From the NCBI GenBank assembly GCA_013397115.1, contig VWZW01004608.1:1762148-1826147 (forward strand): a stretch of 64,000 bases of DNA, in the 5' to 3' direction. The first letter of the stretch is position 1. Each line of letters starts with the position of its first letter. A program made the position numbers and the translations under genes. This document shows, one piece after another, positions 34,850-48,300 of the stretch. This DNA is from Edolisoma coerulescens (Eukaryota > Chordata > Aves > Passeriformes > Campephagidae). The notes under the pieces are model-generated. The model saw only the letters and a program-made list of their open reading frames with translations. It searched no databases and had not been told where the DNA came from.

Positions 34850-35666
34850 CAGGCTTGAGAGGTGAGCCTCTGTGAAACTCATGAACTTCAAGAAGGCTAA
34901 ATGCAAGGTCCTGCCCCTGATTTGGGACGGTCGCAAGGGCAAATATAGGCTGGGCAGAGAATGGATCTACAGCATCCATTCTGGGAGGAAGAACTTTCAA
35001 TGTTTGTGGTCAGAAAGCTCAACATGACCTGGCAGTGTGCTTTAACAGCCCAGAAAGCCAGCCATACCCTGAGCTGCATCAAATGCAGCGTGGGCAGCAG
35101 GTCAAGGGAGGGGATTTTGCCCCTCTACTCTGTTCCGTTTATGCCCTTCAACTCACCTGGAGTACTTCATTCAGCTCTTGGGTCACCAACACAGGAAGGA
35201 TGTCAACCTGTTGGAGCAAGTCCAGATAAGGCCACCAAGATCACAGGGATGGAGCACCTCACCTACGTATGAAGAAAGACTAAGAAAGTTGGTGCTGCGC
35301 AGCCTTGATAAGAGGAGGCTTTGGAGAGTCCTTAGAGCAGCCTTTCAGTGCCTGAAGGGACCCCACAAGAAAGCTGCAGAGGGATTCTTCACAAGGACAA
35401 GGGGGAATGGCCTTACAATGAAGAAGGATAGTTTTATGTTAGACATTAGGAAGAAATTCTTTACTATGAGTATGGTAATTATGAAACAGATTGCCCAGAG
35501 AAGTCTGAATGCCACATCCCTGGAGGTGTTCAAAAGTAGGCTGGATGGGACTTTGAGTAACCTGATCTAGTGGAACGCGTCCTTGCCCATGGCAGGGAAG
35601 TTGAAACTAGATGGCCTTTAAGGTTCCTTCCAATTGTAATGATTCTATGATACTATGATTTTGTGA
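34850..35666 (+). mobile_element. CR1 LINE 3' fragment, + strand
   Basis: Begins in ORF2 upstream of the C-terminal block (ACTTCAAGAAGGCTAAATGC then AAGGTCCTGCCCCTG, as in the CR1 block encoding KFNKAKCKVLHLG). It continues through AAGCTCAACATGACCTGGCA, GGAGTACTTCATTCAGCTC and GGATGTCAACCTGTTGGAGC. It then has the 3' UTR (AGACATTAGGAAGAAATTCT, CCACATCCCTGGAGGTGTTC) and the tail GATTCTATGATACTATGATT. There are many frameshifts and stops; the two open frames within it are pieces of the broken ORF2. Confidence 0.93.
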
Positions 35667-36225
35667 CTGTCAGGTTTTTCACAGTGGGAATTTTTTTGAG
35701 TAAAAAATGCAGAATGTAGTTAGAAACTTCAAAGGTGAATGTACACTTGCTTCTATTTTTTTTAACAAGGCAGTTATCTCTGTTACAAGATGTTTTAATG
35801 AGTTGATACATTTCTCGTCTCTAAGCACAGTGATCACAGTAAGATTATACCTACTATTAAAGGAAAAGTGTTAAGAAGAATTATACTATTTTATGAATAG
35901 AAAAAAAACTGATTACCAGATCTGTTTTAGAATTGCATGGATAGGGTATGTATTGGGGTATTTAGTTATATATGAACTAAAACAGAGAAGGAAAATGTTG
36001 TTACATAAAAGATACTGAATTCTACTTGCATTTATACAAATGAACACAGAAATTTTATTATTCCTGTGCCTGTTGAAATTGATGTCAAGTGTCCTTAGAG
36101 CTTACTGGGAGGAGGATTATGACCAATATCTGATCTAATGGAAAGATGTTAATGGGAAAGAGGCTTAGGTCAACTTAAACATTTCAACATTTCCCTGTGG
36201 AAATGCGTATCAGTGAAAACAATGG

Positions 36226-36306
36226 TAATTTTATATATATTTATATATATTTTTAATATACTTATATACTTACATATTTATATATTTTATATATATAAAT
36301 AAAAAA
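36226..36306. repeat. AT-rich microsatellite, (TATA/TTATAT)n
   Basis: About 80 bases, nearly all A and T, made of imperfect TTATATAT units. It is low-complexity and probably variable in length. Confidence 0.85.
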
Positions 36307-36903
36307 TTCTGTTTGTAAGGAAACACTTTTGTGTAATTAAAGAATTATAGAAATAATGGGTAATTTAAAGAGCACACATATATTAGAATCTCAAGAGGAC
36401 ACTCAGGCTATTCACAGTTAATACATTTTTGGCCCTCCAAGATCATAACAAATGGAGTTGTGCCATATTCTGTTCTTGTACCAGTGAATTTAGTTTCTCC
36501 TGCCAAACTCTCAGCTTTCTTTCAGGCAATATGGGAGCTCATGATAGGAGTTTGGCATTAGATAGGTGTTTCACCTGTCTCTCATATTCTTTACTTCCTG
36601 CCTTTCTGAGCAATTCTATGCAGCTTTCATTTGAGCTTTTGCTTTCAGTGCTCATTGACTCTTCTCTTCTAAGCTGTTCAAGGTTTTTCTAAGCTAAATA
36701 GAGAGTCCAATACAATTGCTCTTTTCCTAGTTAAGGAATTTCAGGTTTTGCAGTGGATTTCATGCTTGGGAAGCTGGTTTTTATTTGTTTAAGTGCTTGT
36801 TACGATGAGCTGGTATTCAGAACTCTGTCACCTGCAGAGACCCCTCAGAAATCACCTCAGCTGAAGCTCCTAAACATGTTAGTTCCTAGCAGGTGTTTTT
36901 GTT

Positions 36904-36943
36904 CTGGATGACCTGTCTTGTCTCTGGATGAGCTTTCTTGTCT
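36904..36943 (+). repeat. 20-base tandem pair, diverged
   Basis: Two adjacent 20-base units both begin CTGGATGA and end CTTGTCT, and differ at a few central positions. This looks like a small local duplication with no sign of function. Confidence 0.7.
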
Positions 36944-37083
36944 CTGAAATAAATTGTTATGAAAAATCTCTCTTTGAGGAATAAATGTTAGGTGAAAATT
37001 CATCTCTACTAGTGTGATAATTGTAAAAACAATAAAAACCTACCTACAGGTATGTAGGTATACATGTGGCTGCTTCTGTAGAA

Positions 37084-37635
37084 CTATATGACTGGATGAC
37101 CATCTTGGCTGACCTTACTGATCAGGTACTGAGAAATGCAAAGACTAATAGCTGCACACCTCAGAAAGTGGAAGGAAGGATTTGGTTCATAGGTGAGAGA
37201 TGGAAGCTGATCTTTACATCCCCTCCTCTTCCAGAAATTTGAGCTAGATTGATCAATGAGCTCCACAGCAAATGATCGTGTCATCTCATCACGCCTCACA
37301 TCTTCACAGTGTTTAAATGGTCCCAAATACCCACACCACACAGTTCCACTGTCAGTTCTGAGATTCAACTCTTGTTTGAAAGACTTGAAATGCAAGATCT
37401 GTGATTGATACCAGACAATAGAATTATTGTGGGACACCAATACTGATTGCTGTATCTCACGTTTCAGGTGGGGTGTTGTAGTCAAACATCTTGCTGAATC
37501 AGCAGCAATATTCTGTCTGAAGATACTGAAAGGGTGTTGTATTGAGCCCTGCTTGAAAGATTGAGCATCAGTCCTGAAGATACCATTTGCCTTTAACCTG
37601 AGTTTGTTATTGTTAACTAGGTAAAGTTTTAGCAT
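37084..37635 (-). other. Unassigned 183-codon open frame, - strand
   Basis: An ATG-to-stop frame of 183 codons, the longest outside KCND2 exon 1 and longer than any CR1-derived frame here. The local GC content is above the surrounding intron, which lowers stop-codon frequency and may explain the length. The predicted product is rich in Ser, Gln, Arg and Phe. It has several Cys, no signal peptide, no membrane segment, and no domain that I recognise. I see no flanking splice sites, polyadenylation signal with tail, or promoter that would make it a gene. It could be an unannotated repeat, a decayed retrocopy or chance. Confidence 0.2.
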
Positions 37636-40600
37636 GTAAACATGAGATAAACTTAAAGATGCTCATCTAGATCAGCTTTACTCTTTCCATTATTGCACCT
37701 ACAGGCAAGCTGTTTCCTGTCCTTGACAAAGAATTGTTTTCGAGTACCAAACTAGGGCAATTACAAAGTTATGATATATCCAGCACTAACGATCCAGTCT
37801 TGCTTTCAATTTTTCCTCAGGCAGACTCTATTGAAAGGAAAAAATTCAGTAACAACTGTTTTCTGAAGAAGTAGTGGTAATCAGCTCAAGGCCATCCAGA
37901 GTATATTGTCAGAAATATTATCCATTGTACATAATGTGCGACTCCATTCTGGATGTCAGGCTACAAGAAGATCTTTAACAGAAATGACATTGACACAATG
38001 CAGAGCTTTGCCTCTAGTCATGTGGCATCCCTCCACTCCACTTCATAGCAGAGAGTAGCTGTTCATATCCAGCTGTCATGCAACAACAGAGCGAAATAGT
38101 GACTGTTACTCTTTGGTGAAATTAGATGGCTCATGCTTTGCAATGGCTTAAAGTTACAGGTCTGAGGAGACAGCATTTTGTGCCTGTTTTATGGTGCATG
38201 TAATTAAAGATTTCACTGGATAAATGTCTTTCCCAAACAAATGTACATTTCCCAGCTTTTTAAGTAAGTGAAAGTGAGACATTTTTTGGCATGGGGGACA
38301 CCTGCTCATAGATGTCAAATACTCTTTTTCTGCCTTTAAAAAATGAACTATTCTAAATTGAATAGCCATTTGAATGTAGTATTAATTAATATTTCATTGC
38401 TTTACACTGGAGAACAGATCAGAAAAAGGGGTTTTTTTGTTCATTGACATCTGGTTAAACAAAGCTAAGTGGAACCTTCTGACATTATCAATGGAAAGAT
38501 CTGAAAGGAAAGCTGTTCTGTACAATGGCCTCCTTCATGTGTTTCTGCAACTGTTCTGTTCTGGTTTGGTACAAAATAATATAGTTTGTGCTAATTATTT
38601 TTTATCTTTAGAAACAAGCTGTAGTTAGAGTGTGCATGAGTTATTTTTTATTGGTTTTATAGCCAACTATAATGCATTTGCTTATGTTTACATAATTTCT
38701 GAAACCTTTGTGGAGTAAGCTGATCTTGCCTTATTGAACTGTTATTTTGGCCACTGAGTAGATCAATCCTATAATTCTTTATGAACTCAACCACAGATCA
38801 TTTATTTCCATGAAAATCCAGTTACCACCACCACCTACTGCAGCTCAACCACAAATGAGTCTGTGCCTTTCAGATGAACAGCAGAAGTTCTTAATTTTGT
38901 TAGTAGGTTATTTTTCTTATGAAAGAAACTACTCAATAAGTATGGAATACAAACCCTCTGATCATTGCATAGTGTATAGCATGAGAATGAGGATGTTTTT
39001 CCTCAACTGGTCTATTCTTTGTAGGAATTTCTGCTTTCCCTTACAACCTAGTTTCTGCCTATTATTTAGATACTGCAACCTTGTCTGGCGTCAGGAACAT
39101 CCAAGAAGATGACCAAGATTAAGGGCCTAAGCTTCGCTCAAGTTAAAGCTCCTCTTCATAATGCTATCTCCTTCTCACACACAAAGACACTTGCACAGAT
39201 TGCATTATGCAAAACAGCATTGTACGCTTACTTTTGATTTTATATTATGAAATCCTAAAAAGCATGAATGTATTTTAAGCAGTTAAGCATCTAGCACTAG
39301 AACTAATTGTACTAATTAGAATAAACCCAATATAGGATATAAAAAGCTATTTGCAATGAAATATTTCTTGTAGAGTTTAAATGTCGTTATATATGACAGT
39401 GGAGGAATAAAACATGCAAATATGTGAATCAGTAAAACAGAAAAAAATATAGCAAATTGAAACCTGTCTGTTAAAAAATCTACCATACTGAATAAAAATT
39501 TGACTAAATTGAATTATACTTTGCAAATAATGAAAACAGTTTCTGATCAGGAAAATAGTTTTGTGCTGCCAGTAAAGTTGACTGTAATGTAATGTAATGA
39601 AATCTGGTAAGTTTCACTGAAGTTTTATATTCTCGTCTAAGTGAAACATATGTAACATGAAGCAAGACAGTAGGTTTTGGTCTTGCACACGGGGGAGAAT
39701 AATCCTCTCTCCCTGTCTTTGGCCATGCACTACTTATACAGCTGGAATACGGCACTTCCCTGAATTAATTTTCAATGGTTTTGAAAATTTGAGTGTTTCT
39801 TTAAGTACCTTTAATAGTGTTATAATTGGTATGTTTGAGCATAAAAATTCAGTAGTCTTTTTTGCTATGTGTTATTTTAATCACAGAGTTGGTAAATTTA
39901 TATCACAGTAACTCCTACAGGAAGTTAAATACTTGAGTGTATTTAATTTAATTAAAGATTCAGTTTATCTGTCAATATGTCCACTAATTAATAAACATTG
40001 AGCTGTTGTAGCATAATGAAAAAACAAAATCAAATATTAAGAAAACAGCATGACAATGAAATTATATTTGTTAAGTCCTTTCATAAACTGGTCCCTGAAA
40101 GATTAAAATCCCTGGACACTGTTAATATCTGTAATGACAAAAATGCAAATAGTGTTGATATAATTTTAGAATAATGTAAATCCCCTGTATAAGCCAGGCT
40201 GTCAACTCAGATTTTTCTGTCCTCAGCAGATGAACTAAACCAGATTTTCTATTTACCTTGCACCAGGTGCAGAACTGAGTGAAATAGCTGCAGTCCTTTA
40301 TGCTCCGTATTGACAGTGAATGATACATGCAGCATTTGCTTCACATTCAGAGCCTGTAAAGCACCGCTAGCCCAACTTGCTGTAAGATGGAGCCTGTGAC
40401 ATTCACACATTGTCGTATTGCTCATGATCAGGATTTACACTGCTGTCACTTCTCTGCTTTGGTCCACCACATTAGTGCTCTGCCAAACCCCTAACAGCAG
40501 CACAGATAAAAGTAACCTCTGCTGACAAACCATGCCTTTCCTGGTGCGTTTCGCATGCTTACCTGTCCTTTAGTTCTGCAAATATAGTAAATGTATGAAT

Positions 40601-41202
40601 TTAGAAGCCTTGACAGAATTCTTTTTCTGCTGCTGCAACAAAAGCTTTGCTGATATTGCCCATAGAGACAAACCATGAAAATTCACTTTTAGGACAGCAA
40701 AGAACTTCTAGGAAAGTGGTCATTCAAATCATACCCTACAATGCCTACCCTCTAGGCATAACAGAAACACTCTTCATGTTCATTGAATAAAAGCTCCAGC
40801 TTGGTAGCCCCTTCTTTCAACTCATCTGTGTGTTTGCCTCATTGAGTACTGAATGTAGGCATCATATTTGGCTCAGGGATAACAAAGATTACTGAATGTA
40901 CCTGAAGAATGAGTCTTCATTTGACTGCAAACGTACTTATCCAAATAAATTTACCAGTGCTAGATTTCCCTTTTTTTGAGAGAAGCTGAATGTGAGTGGT
41001 CTTTCAAGTCATATATCTGGGTTTTGCAGTAATCCTGCGGAAAAATATCATTTACAATATAATCATTAGCTGTTTAAAATCTGATGAGCCTGTCCTTGTA
41101 CCATACCTTGAACAATAGTGATTATATGTTGAATCAAGGATTTTAAAATTTGTCAGGCAGTTCTCTCCCAATACATGCTTATCTTGATAAGCTTGCAAAA
41201 GT

Positions 41203-41244
41203 GATAGATGATAGATAGATAGATAGATAGATAGATAAATAGAT
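41203..41244. repeat. (TAGA)n microsatellite
   Basis: About ten GATA/TAGA units with one GATGATAGA and one AAATAGA imperfection at the edges. It is a tetranucleotide repeat of the kind used as a length marker. Confidence 0.95.
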
Positions 41245-42927
41245 TTACTAAAATGCCTGAGGAACAGTAAACAAGTCACCACAGTTAAACAATTTAGCAC
41301 AAAATAAACCATTAATTGCAGATATTTTATGGTTTAGAATATTTTTGCTGAAAGAATCTGTCAAAATGGGATAAACAGTAAGGATTCAGGACTACTTTAA
41401 GTCTCCTTTCTTTATTCCTTGAATTCTGTTTAAAAGGTTGGAAGTACTGCTTTTTTACTATTGCACTCTGGAACATTTACTTGTTACCACATCCTGCTAC
41501 AGAATTTCCCAGATCCCAACTCTACACCAAGATAAACTGGGAGGTGTACCTTTATCCCCTTCTTGTTTTGCATCAAATATGATACACAAAAAGCGCCCCA
41601 TTTGTGTGCACTGATGAAAGCATTTTTGTGGTAATCAACAAGACATGAGAGAGGACAGAGATGTCATTTCAGTTCTCTGAATGCAGATGTGTACTGACTG
41701 CCGTGTGTGACACCCTAGAATTTCCAAGGCTTCCACACAGGGCTAACAGACCTAGAGGAGGCCTTGTTTTGGAAGAGCAGATGGATGGGTCAGATGCCCC
41801 AGGCCGTCTTACACAGAACTACTTGCCTAGGTTTAGACAGCTGAATCACCTTCAGAGAGTCCATAAAGTAAACTACAGTGCGAGTTGAACTGAGGAATAA
41901 CCCCAGCAGAAAATGCAGAATGTGTGAAGTTCACACTAAGGCTAATGTTAACAAAAGTGCATTAAGTCTGTATGGAAAATGTGGGGGTTCAAACTGGAAA
42001 TTTCCATCTAAAGCTGCTAGAACTTGATACAAATACTGCTTTTTTAATTTAACATGTTGCTTGTATATGTCTCTAAGTCTTGTGTTTCAAAGTCAAATTT
42101 AAGTGTACCAGCCTCCTCCACAGTATATGGTATAACATAATACCTAGTTAGTTAAGAGCAATTAAGTTTAACTTAAACAACATTCGACTGTGAGAGTGTG
42201 TTAACATAGTGATGTAAAACATTGTATGTCATTGCCTGTAAATTATGAAAACAAGCAATTATTAAAACTGGAGAGTTACTGTATCTTCTTTTGCGGAATT
42301 GTTTTAAAGTTACTGTCCTCAATTTGATTAGAAAAGCCTACGCATAAATACTCTTTTGTAGCCTCTGTGAATCCTTTGTTGAAAACATTGCTCTGGAAAT
42401 TCTGCTGGGATTATTGGAAGATGAAGGTTCTGGAACATGTAAATAAAGATATTATTTCTTCTGTGAATAAGATATTTAACCTGTAATGTTACAGTCATAG
42501 TATGTTCACTTTTAATAAACAATTTTGGAAAACAAATGTTCTTACACTGTTACAGGCATACATACCACAACAAAAAAACATGGATAACTTAACAGTTCAT
42601 TAGTGGATCCATTGAATTAGCTATGAAAACACCTTCTGATTTTTTCCTTTTAGCGCTTGGAGTCACCATCACAAATCTGCTAAACCCCCATAATTGTATA
42701 GAGGTATCTTTTAGAAATGAAAACCTCAACTAGTGCGTATTCAACAGAGTCATTGTTTCTCAGATGCAGAAGTGACCTTTAATAGCATTTGTCATTCACG
42801 GTAATTATCTAGTTTTGTCTGTTAAATCCCAATTCAGAAAAACCTTTGTTTTAGCATTTCAAACTTTGCAGGTACTTAGTCCTTCCTAGGAACTAAGCAC
42901 TTATATTTTGAAAATAAATCAGTTTTC

Positions 42928-42959
42928 AAATGTGACCAAGTATAAATGTGACCAAGTAT
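42928..42959 (+). repeat. Perfect 16-base tandem duplication
   Basis: The unit AAATGTGACCAAGTAT occurs twice back to back with no mismatch. It is probably a recent slippage or patch duplication, and may be polymorphic. Confidence 0.9.
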
Positions 42960-44424
42960 AATCCCCATATATTCTGTATATTGAAAAATAAACTAATGAA
43001 CTGTAAAATTTGGAAAGAAACAGCATTAACCTTAAAAGTTTTAGCTGAGAATACATAATTTTCCAAAAGCAATAGCAAAAACGCTAGTCACATTAATAGG
43101 TGTCCTGTAGAAAATTAAATGAGTCTTCATTATATATAACAAATAAAAAAACCTCACCATCTGAAACCAAGATACTAAGCAGAACACAGGAAAACAAAAT
43201 GATGCAATACAAAATTTTTAAAAATTAAATTCCCTTTAATGGTAGCAATGGCTGGAATTATGGACAGGCTCTTTTTATGTAGCTTGTTGGTATAATTCCC
43301 TTAGTAATGTTACATTTTTGTAGGAAGAACTATAGAATAATTTTTTGTCATGTGATTCTTAAATTATGAGTATCTTTTTGCAAAAAACATTTATTTTATT
43401 CTCTTACAGAAGCTTTCTTTGAAAAAAGAATCTTGCCACATGCTGAACTTGCTAAATTTATCTAGGTCTCACCATGACCTCCCATAAATCTACCTGTTCT
43501 GAAGTTTCCCTGCAGTGTACAGCAGTGTAAGCATTATGTTTAGGACTTTCTAAATGAAAGTTCTGACAAGGAACAGTGTCATTTGCAATGCCCTGTAAGG
43601 GTCTAATCTACAACACACCAGAAATATCATCATTGACATGATTAGGCATTGTTTGGGGCCTGAAAGGGACTCCGTTAGCAGCATCCTTGTTAACAGACAG
43701 AGAATTAAGTCTGGTTTTCTAAAATGGGCTTGTATTTTTCTTAGAAAACAAGTAAAATGTTAGCTTTTACTTCAGATGATACAGTTCACCAGACTCAGGA
43801 AGAAATAGTACAATGACTCTAACATGAGGAGAATTGAGATGAGCTTGTGAATTATCAGTGAGCTTGTGTGTGCTGTATTTGTTTTTATATCTTCAATGCT
43901 TAAAATTTTCAAATCTTTAAGTCCTCAGACATCCATTTTCATATTCAATATTTTATTTTGAAGCAATGATTCTATTTGAATTTCCTATCTTAAGGTATAT
44001 TCACTCTGTCTCCAGTGGAATATACTTTTAAACTGGCTTGATTTTTACTATCAAAGTTCAAAATTAGAAGCAATACCACTTATATTTCAGCACTTCATAA
44101 GCTTGTTTTCCATGCTGACATCCCCTCTGAAACTGACATTTCCTGACATTATTTATTGCTTGTTTGTAGTGGGATTTCTGTACTGACAGTAATGATAGCA
44201 CATTTCTTCCCTTTGGCTAACTAGAAATTTGCATTTTATTCTAGTTGATCAGCGTTGGAAAACAAGTACATACTCATGCTACAATTTTGTTATGTGGAGA
44301 GTGGTATGAATCAATTTTTATGCAGATGTTAATTCTTGCATATGAAGGTATTTGCATTTGTTTTTCAAAGCTGTTTTGGAAACTTGAATCAAAATAGAAA
44401 TATTCAGAGAAGAAATTTTCACAC

Positions 44425-44492
44425 TGGTTAAAATCTTAGCAGCACGGAAGTCAGTGGGAGTTCTGCTTCAGTGGGGCTAGGATTAAATCCTA
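44425..44492 (+). repeat. Possible fossil interspersed repeat
   Basis: The words GAAGTCAGTGGGAGTTCTG and CTTCAGTGGGGCTAGGATT resemble a motif pair (GAAGTCAATGGGAGTTTTG ... TTCAGTGGGGCCAGGATT) that recurs in old interspersed repeats of reptile and bird genomes. I recall the motif but cannot name the family with confidence, and the edges are unclear. Confidence 0.4.
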
Positions 44493-45000
44493 TTAGCATA
44501 TAATATAATATTTCTCCAAGCCTTTTCCGTAAAGCTGACTAAAAAACAAACAACAGCCCTCCAGCTTTGGCCTGCAAACCAATAGTATATTTGCAATCAA
44601 TAATTTACATTTATAGTAAATTAGCACTGTTAATTTTGTAAAAATGGAGTTCAGACGTGGGTTTTCTATGAAAGGTTTTTCCTGTTGTGGATGGACTTTT
44701 CTTACCACATGCACACTAATCATTTGGTTAAGAACCATTCAATTTCACAGCCTCTTTTTTGAAAAACTTACAACCACACTAAGCAAGAGAGGTAGACAGT
44801 AGAGGGAAAGATGCTATATCTCCCTCCCGTTTTGTGGAGAAGAATCTGGGACCTGGAGAGTATGTTGCTTGCTGGCATGTGCAGAATTTATGGCAGGCCT
44901 GGAGACTGAATACAGATGTTTGGTAGTGTTCTTGGAAGGTTACTGTCTTCTTGTCTGGCTGCGCACAGGTGCAACTCTGGGTTCCACTTGGTCTTCTCAA

Positions 45001-45343
45001 CTGATCTTGTCGCTCTCTATAACTGCCTGAAAGAAGGTTGCCGCAAGATGGGGTGTGGGTCTCTTCTCCCAGGTAGCAAGTGACAGGACAAGAGGAAACA
45101 GCCTTAAATTGTGCCAGGGAAGGTTTGGATTGGATATTAGGAAACATTTCTTTACCAAAAGAGTTAGTAAGCATTGGAAGAGGCTGCCCAGAGAAGTGGT
45201 AGGGTCACCTTCCCTGGAGGTATTGAAAAGACATGTAGATGTGGCACTTAGGGATGTGGTTTAGTGGTGGACCTGGTAGCATTAATTTGATGATTGGACT
45301 TAATGATCTTAGAGGTGTTTCCCAACCTAAATTATTCTATAAA
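45001..45343 (+). mobile_element. CR1 LINE 3' fragment, + strand
   Basis: A short 5'-truncated CR1. It begins at the TCGCTCTCTATAACTGCCTG block and has GTGACAGGACAAGAGGAAAC, the GGATTGGATATTAGGAAAC block, GCACTTAGGGATGTGGTTTA and the 3' end AATTATTCTATAAAGG. The open frame at 45055-45264 (VASDRTRGNSLKL...) is CR1 3' sequence and not a host gene. The wording resembles the 18.7 kb copy. Confidence 0.92.
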
Positions 45344-48300
45344 GGTAGGAATGTAAAGTTAATACTCTTTTACATTTTTACATCAGACTAAAACGTTCCT
45401 TTGTTAATTAGAAAAAAACCCCACAACTTGAGAAACCTGTAAAAAAAATTATAAAACTGTAAACAATAAATATTGATGTCAGTGACAGAAGAGACTAGAA
45501 GCACTTTTCTCAAGATGTTCCTTCAGTTACAAAAACCAGACATTGCCATGGCCCTATTTGTTACTATTTGATCTTTTGCACTCATTGCTTATTACTGGAG
45601 TCTGAAGAAGGTTCTCTTTTGCCCCTACATTCCCCGAAATGCAGAAATGTGTCTTTTAGTTGTTGTAAAAAACCTGACATACAAGGGCTAAATTTTATGC
45701 TACATTTACAGTTCATTTTTAAGCTTTAACACTTGTTGACTCCAGTAGACATCAGTGTTACTCAGGGCTTTGTATTACTGATTCCAGACATACCACCTTA
45801 ATGAATACTTTGTGCAGTACACATAATCTCAGTGAACCCCTTTCAGCCAAAAACAATGAAGGAAAACATTCCTGAGAAAACAGGTTTCTACAACAGTGAT
45901 TTTTTTTCATGTGTGTAAATTTTAATGATGTGGAATATGGAAGTGAGATTTTTCTTCTATTTATGAAATAGGCTTTTGAACTTGTTTTCTTCAACTCATA
46001 AACACAACTCTTATTTTCTGCAAAGCTTAAGTATCACTTTTCCATGCAGCTGTATGGATAACATCAGTGCTTCTGGAGCAAGTCACTTAATGGCTACTCC
46101 ACACAATCAAACATTGCAAATTAGGCATGTTTTTATGAAGAACATTGCTTTAACTGCTGTTTTGTAGACTATTCCTGTGCAAGTGAATGAAGAAATCCTT
46201 CCTCTTTCTGTATGCACAAATGAGGTTTATGTTTTCAAGTGTTAACTGCTGATGATATCAAAGTTTGAGCGATCACAGCAATGATTGAGGCTAAGAAAAA
46301 TATGAAGGATTTGGGATAAATTTCATTCTACAAGGCTGTTCGTAAAGAACAAGTAAATGAATTATTTTGTCCAAACTTTTCAGTGTCTTATCAACCAAAT
46401 ATATCCACAGCTTCTCTAAAAATATTTCTAAAGAATGAGGTATCTCTCAGAGAAAGATTCATGTATTTTTTCATGTCTGTTGTTTTTAGATTAGCTTCAA
46501 TGTGTGTCTTCTCTCTACTGAGCCTTGAATATCTGTCTTCTCTCTGTGAGAATATCCAGTTTTACCCGTTTTATCATGTTTGTTGCAGCTTTGAGTAGGA
46601 GGTGCAGTCTATTTTTCATCGTTTGTTTTGAAATGCACATCTTGTTTTCATGTTGTCTGTAAAATTCCCATGCCCACTTATCTTCAGATGAAAGAAAGCT
46701 GTTCATTTATGCAATAAGATATGATATAAGATGTATTTGGGGAAGATATTTTCACTTTTTGTAAAGTCTACAAGGGCATAAGACTGACGGTCATTGTTCT
46801 CAATAAAGGTATTCTGGCCACTCCAAAGTGGTTAAAACAATTCTCTTGAATCTTGAATAGATGTTTTCCTTCTTTTGTGAACTGATACGGGAAAAAAATA
46901 ATATCCAGTTCCTCTGATGAGTTCCCACTTTTGTGTATGTCTGCATATCCAAATTTTCTGAAGTGTACGATATGTCTCTCAGAAACACCCAGTGGGGCAT
47001 GGCTAGAAAGAACTATGTTCCCCAAAGGCATCACTGCTAGGAATGACAATTTATCAGAAAACATTTGTCTCAAACTCTAGTGTTTTACAGGGTCCTGAGA
47101 GTCTAAAGATGTTCTCTGGAGGCACTAGCTTTTTTTCATATGTCTCTCCTATGGGCTCCAACTGTCCCAAAAGAATTGTTCGTCCAAGGAGCTTCTAACA
47201 GAAATTGAGATATAAATCACCTGACTGTCTTGCTTTGGAGTAGACAAAAAAAAAAAAAAAGTCCAATCTGAGGTATCTCCAGTGAAGCACTTCATACTCA
47301 ACATATTGCTGTTTCATTATTGAAACTGTTTTGCCTTTTTTCATTTACATGCTTAACTGCCTTTCTCCACATGTAATAATCACCCCTTTTTACTATTTTT
47401 TATTCTGTGGTGATCGTTGTCCTGGAGACTGCAGCTGCTGACTCCACCTCTGCTCATGCAAATCTTCAGTGCAGCTTAAGAAACCTTTCACCAATGTGAT
47501 TTACTCTGCTTCCTTTTACCCTTTTTAAAAAGAGGGTTAAATTGCACTATCACCAGTTTTAGACTACACTCTACCTATCTTGATCCATGTATGCTACAAA
47601 GCAAAAGTTACACGGATTGGGAATCCAATACTGAAATCTGTGATGAAAATCCTAACCCCAAATCAAGGCACTGGAAAGCCAGGCCTATTACAGTTACAAA
47701 GTTGTGCAACTATGCCCAGAGCTAAAAGCTAAAGTCTGAGCAGATTCTGAGTGTAGATAATAGTGATCTCTGAGTTGGCAAAGTATAAGAAATTGAGCAA
47801 AAAATCTTAGTAACCAGAAATGCCAGGGAAATTTAATATCAGCTAGTGCTGTTATCCGTGCCCAAATTGCCCAAATTGCCTAAAGGTGTAAACAGCTGCA
47901 GCTGTCACTGAATCTTACAGGAGTTGCCTCCACCTAAAGGATAGTTTCTCGAAGATAAAGCAATATTACTCCCCCCACTGCCCCGTTTGTTTTTTTTTCC
48001 TATCTGGATGAACAATAACATAGTCTAAAAGATGTTAAAGGCAATGATGTTCAGAGGTAAATATGATGTAAGATGAAAACATTTTCTTATTATATGAAAA
48101 GATAGCTGAGCCACACAAATTATTGAAATTCCTATCACAGTGCAGTCACTGATTCTATAAATTAATGAATAATTAATCCAAGAAAAATCTACAAACTTTA
48201 GAGGAACTTCACTATGAGAAATCCAGCATTTTAGTTGACCAACAGCTCTTTGGTTCAAACATTACTGAATATGTCAGAAGAGCCACTTAGATTGTGTCTC

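Larger units (their letters stand above)
35667..45000 (+). other. KCND2: KCND2 intron 1, unique AT-rich sequence, fourth block
   Basis: Contains an AT microsatellite (36226-36306), a degenerate 20-base tandem pair (36904-36943), an unexplained 183-codon open frame on the - strand (37084-37635), a TAGA array (41203-41244), a 16-base tandem duplication (42928-42959) and a possible fossil repeat near 44425-44492. The rest is unique sequence without coding signal. Confidence 0.7.

Noticed and set aside
41203..41244. CRISPR-like array
   Set aside because: It is a tetranucleotide microsatellite without spacers, in a vertebrate genome.
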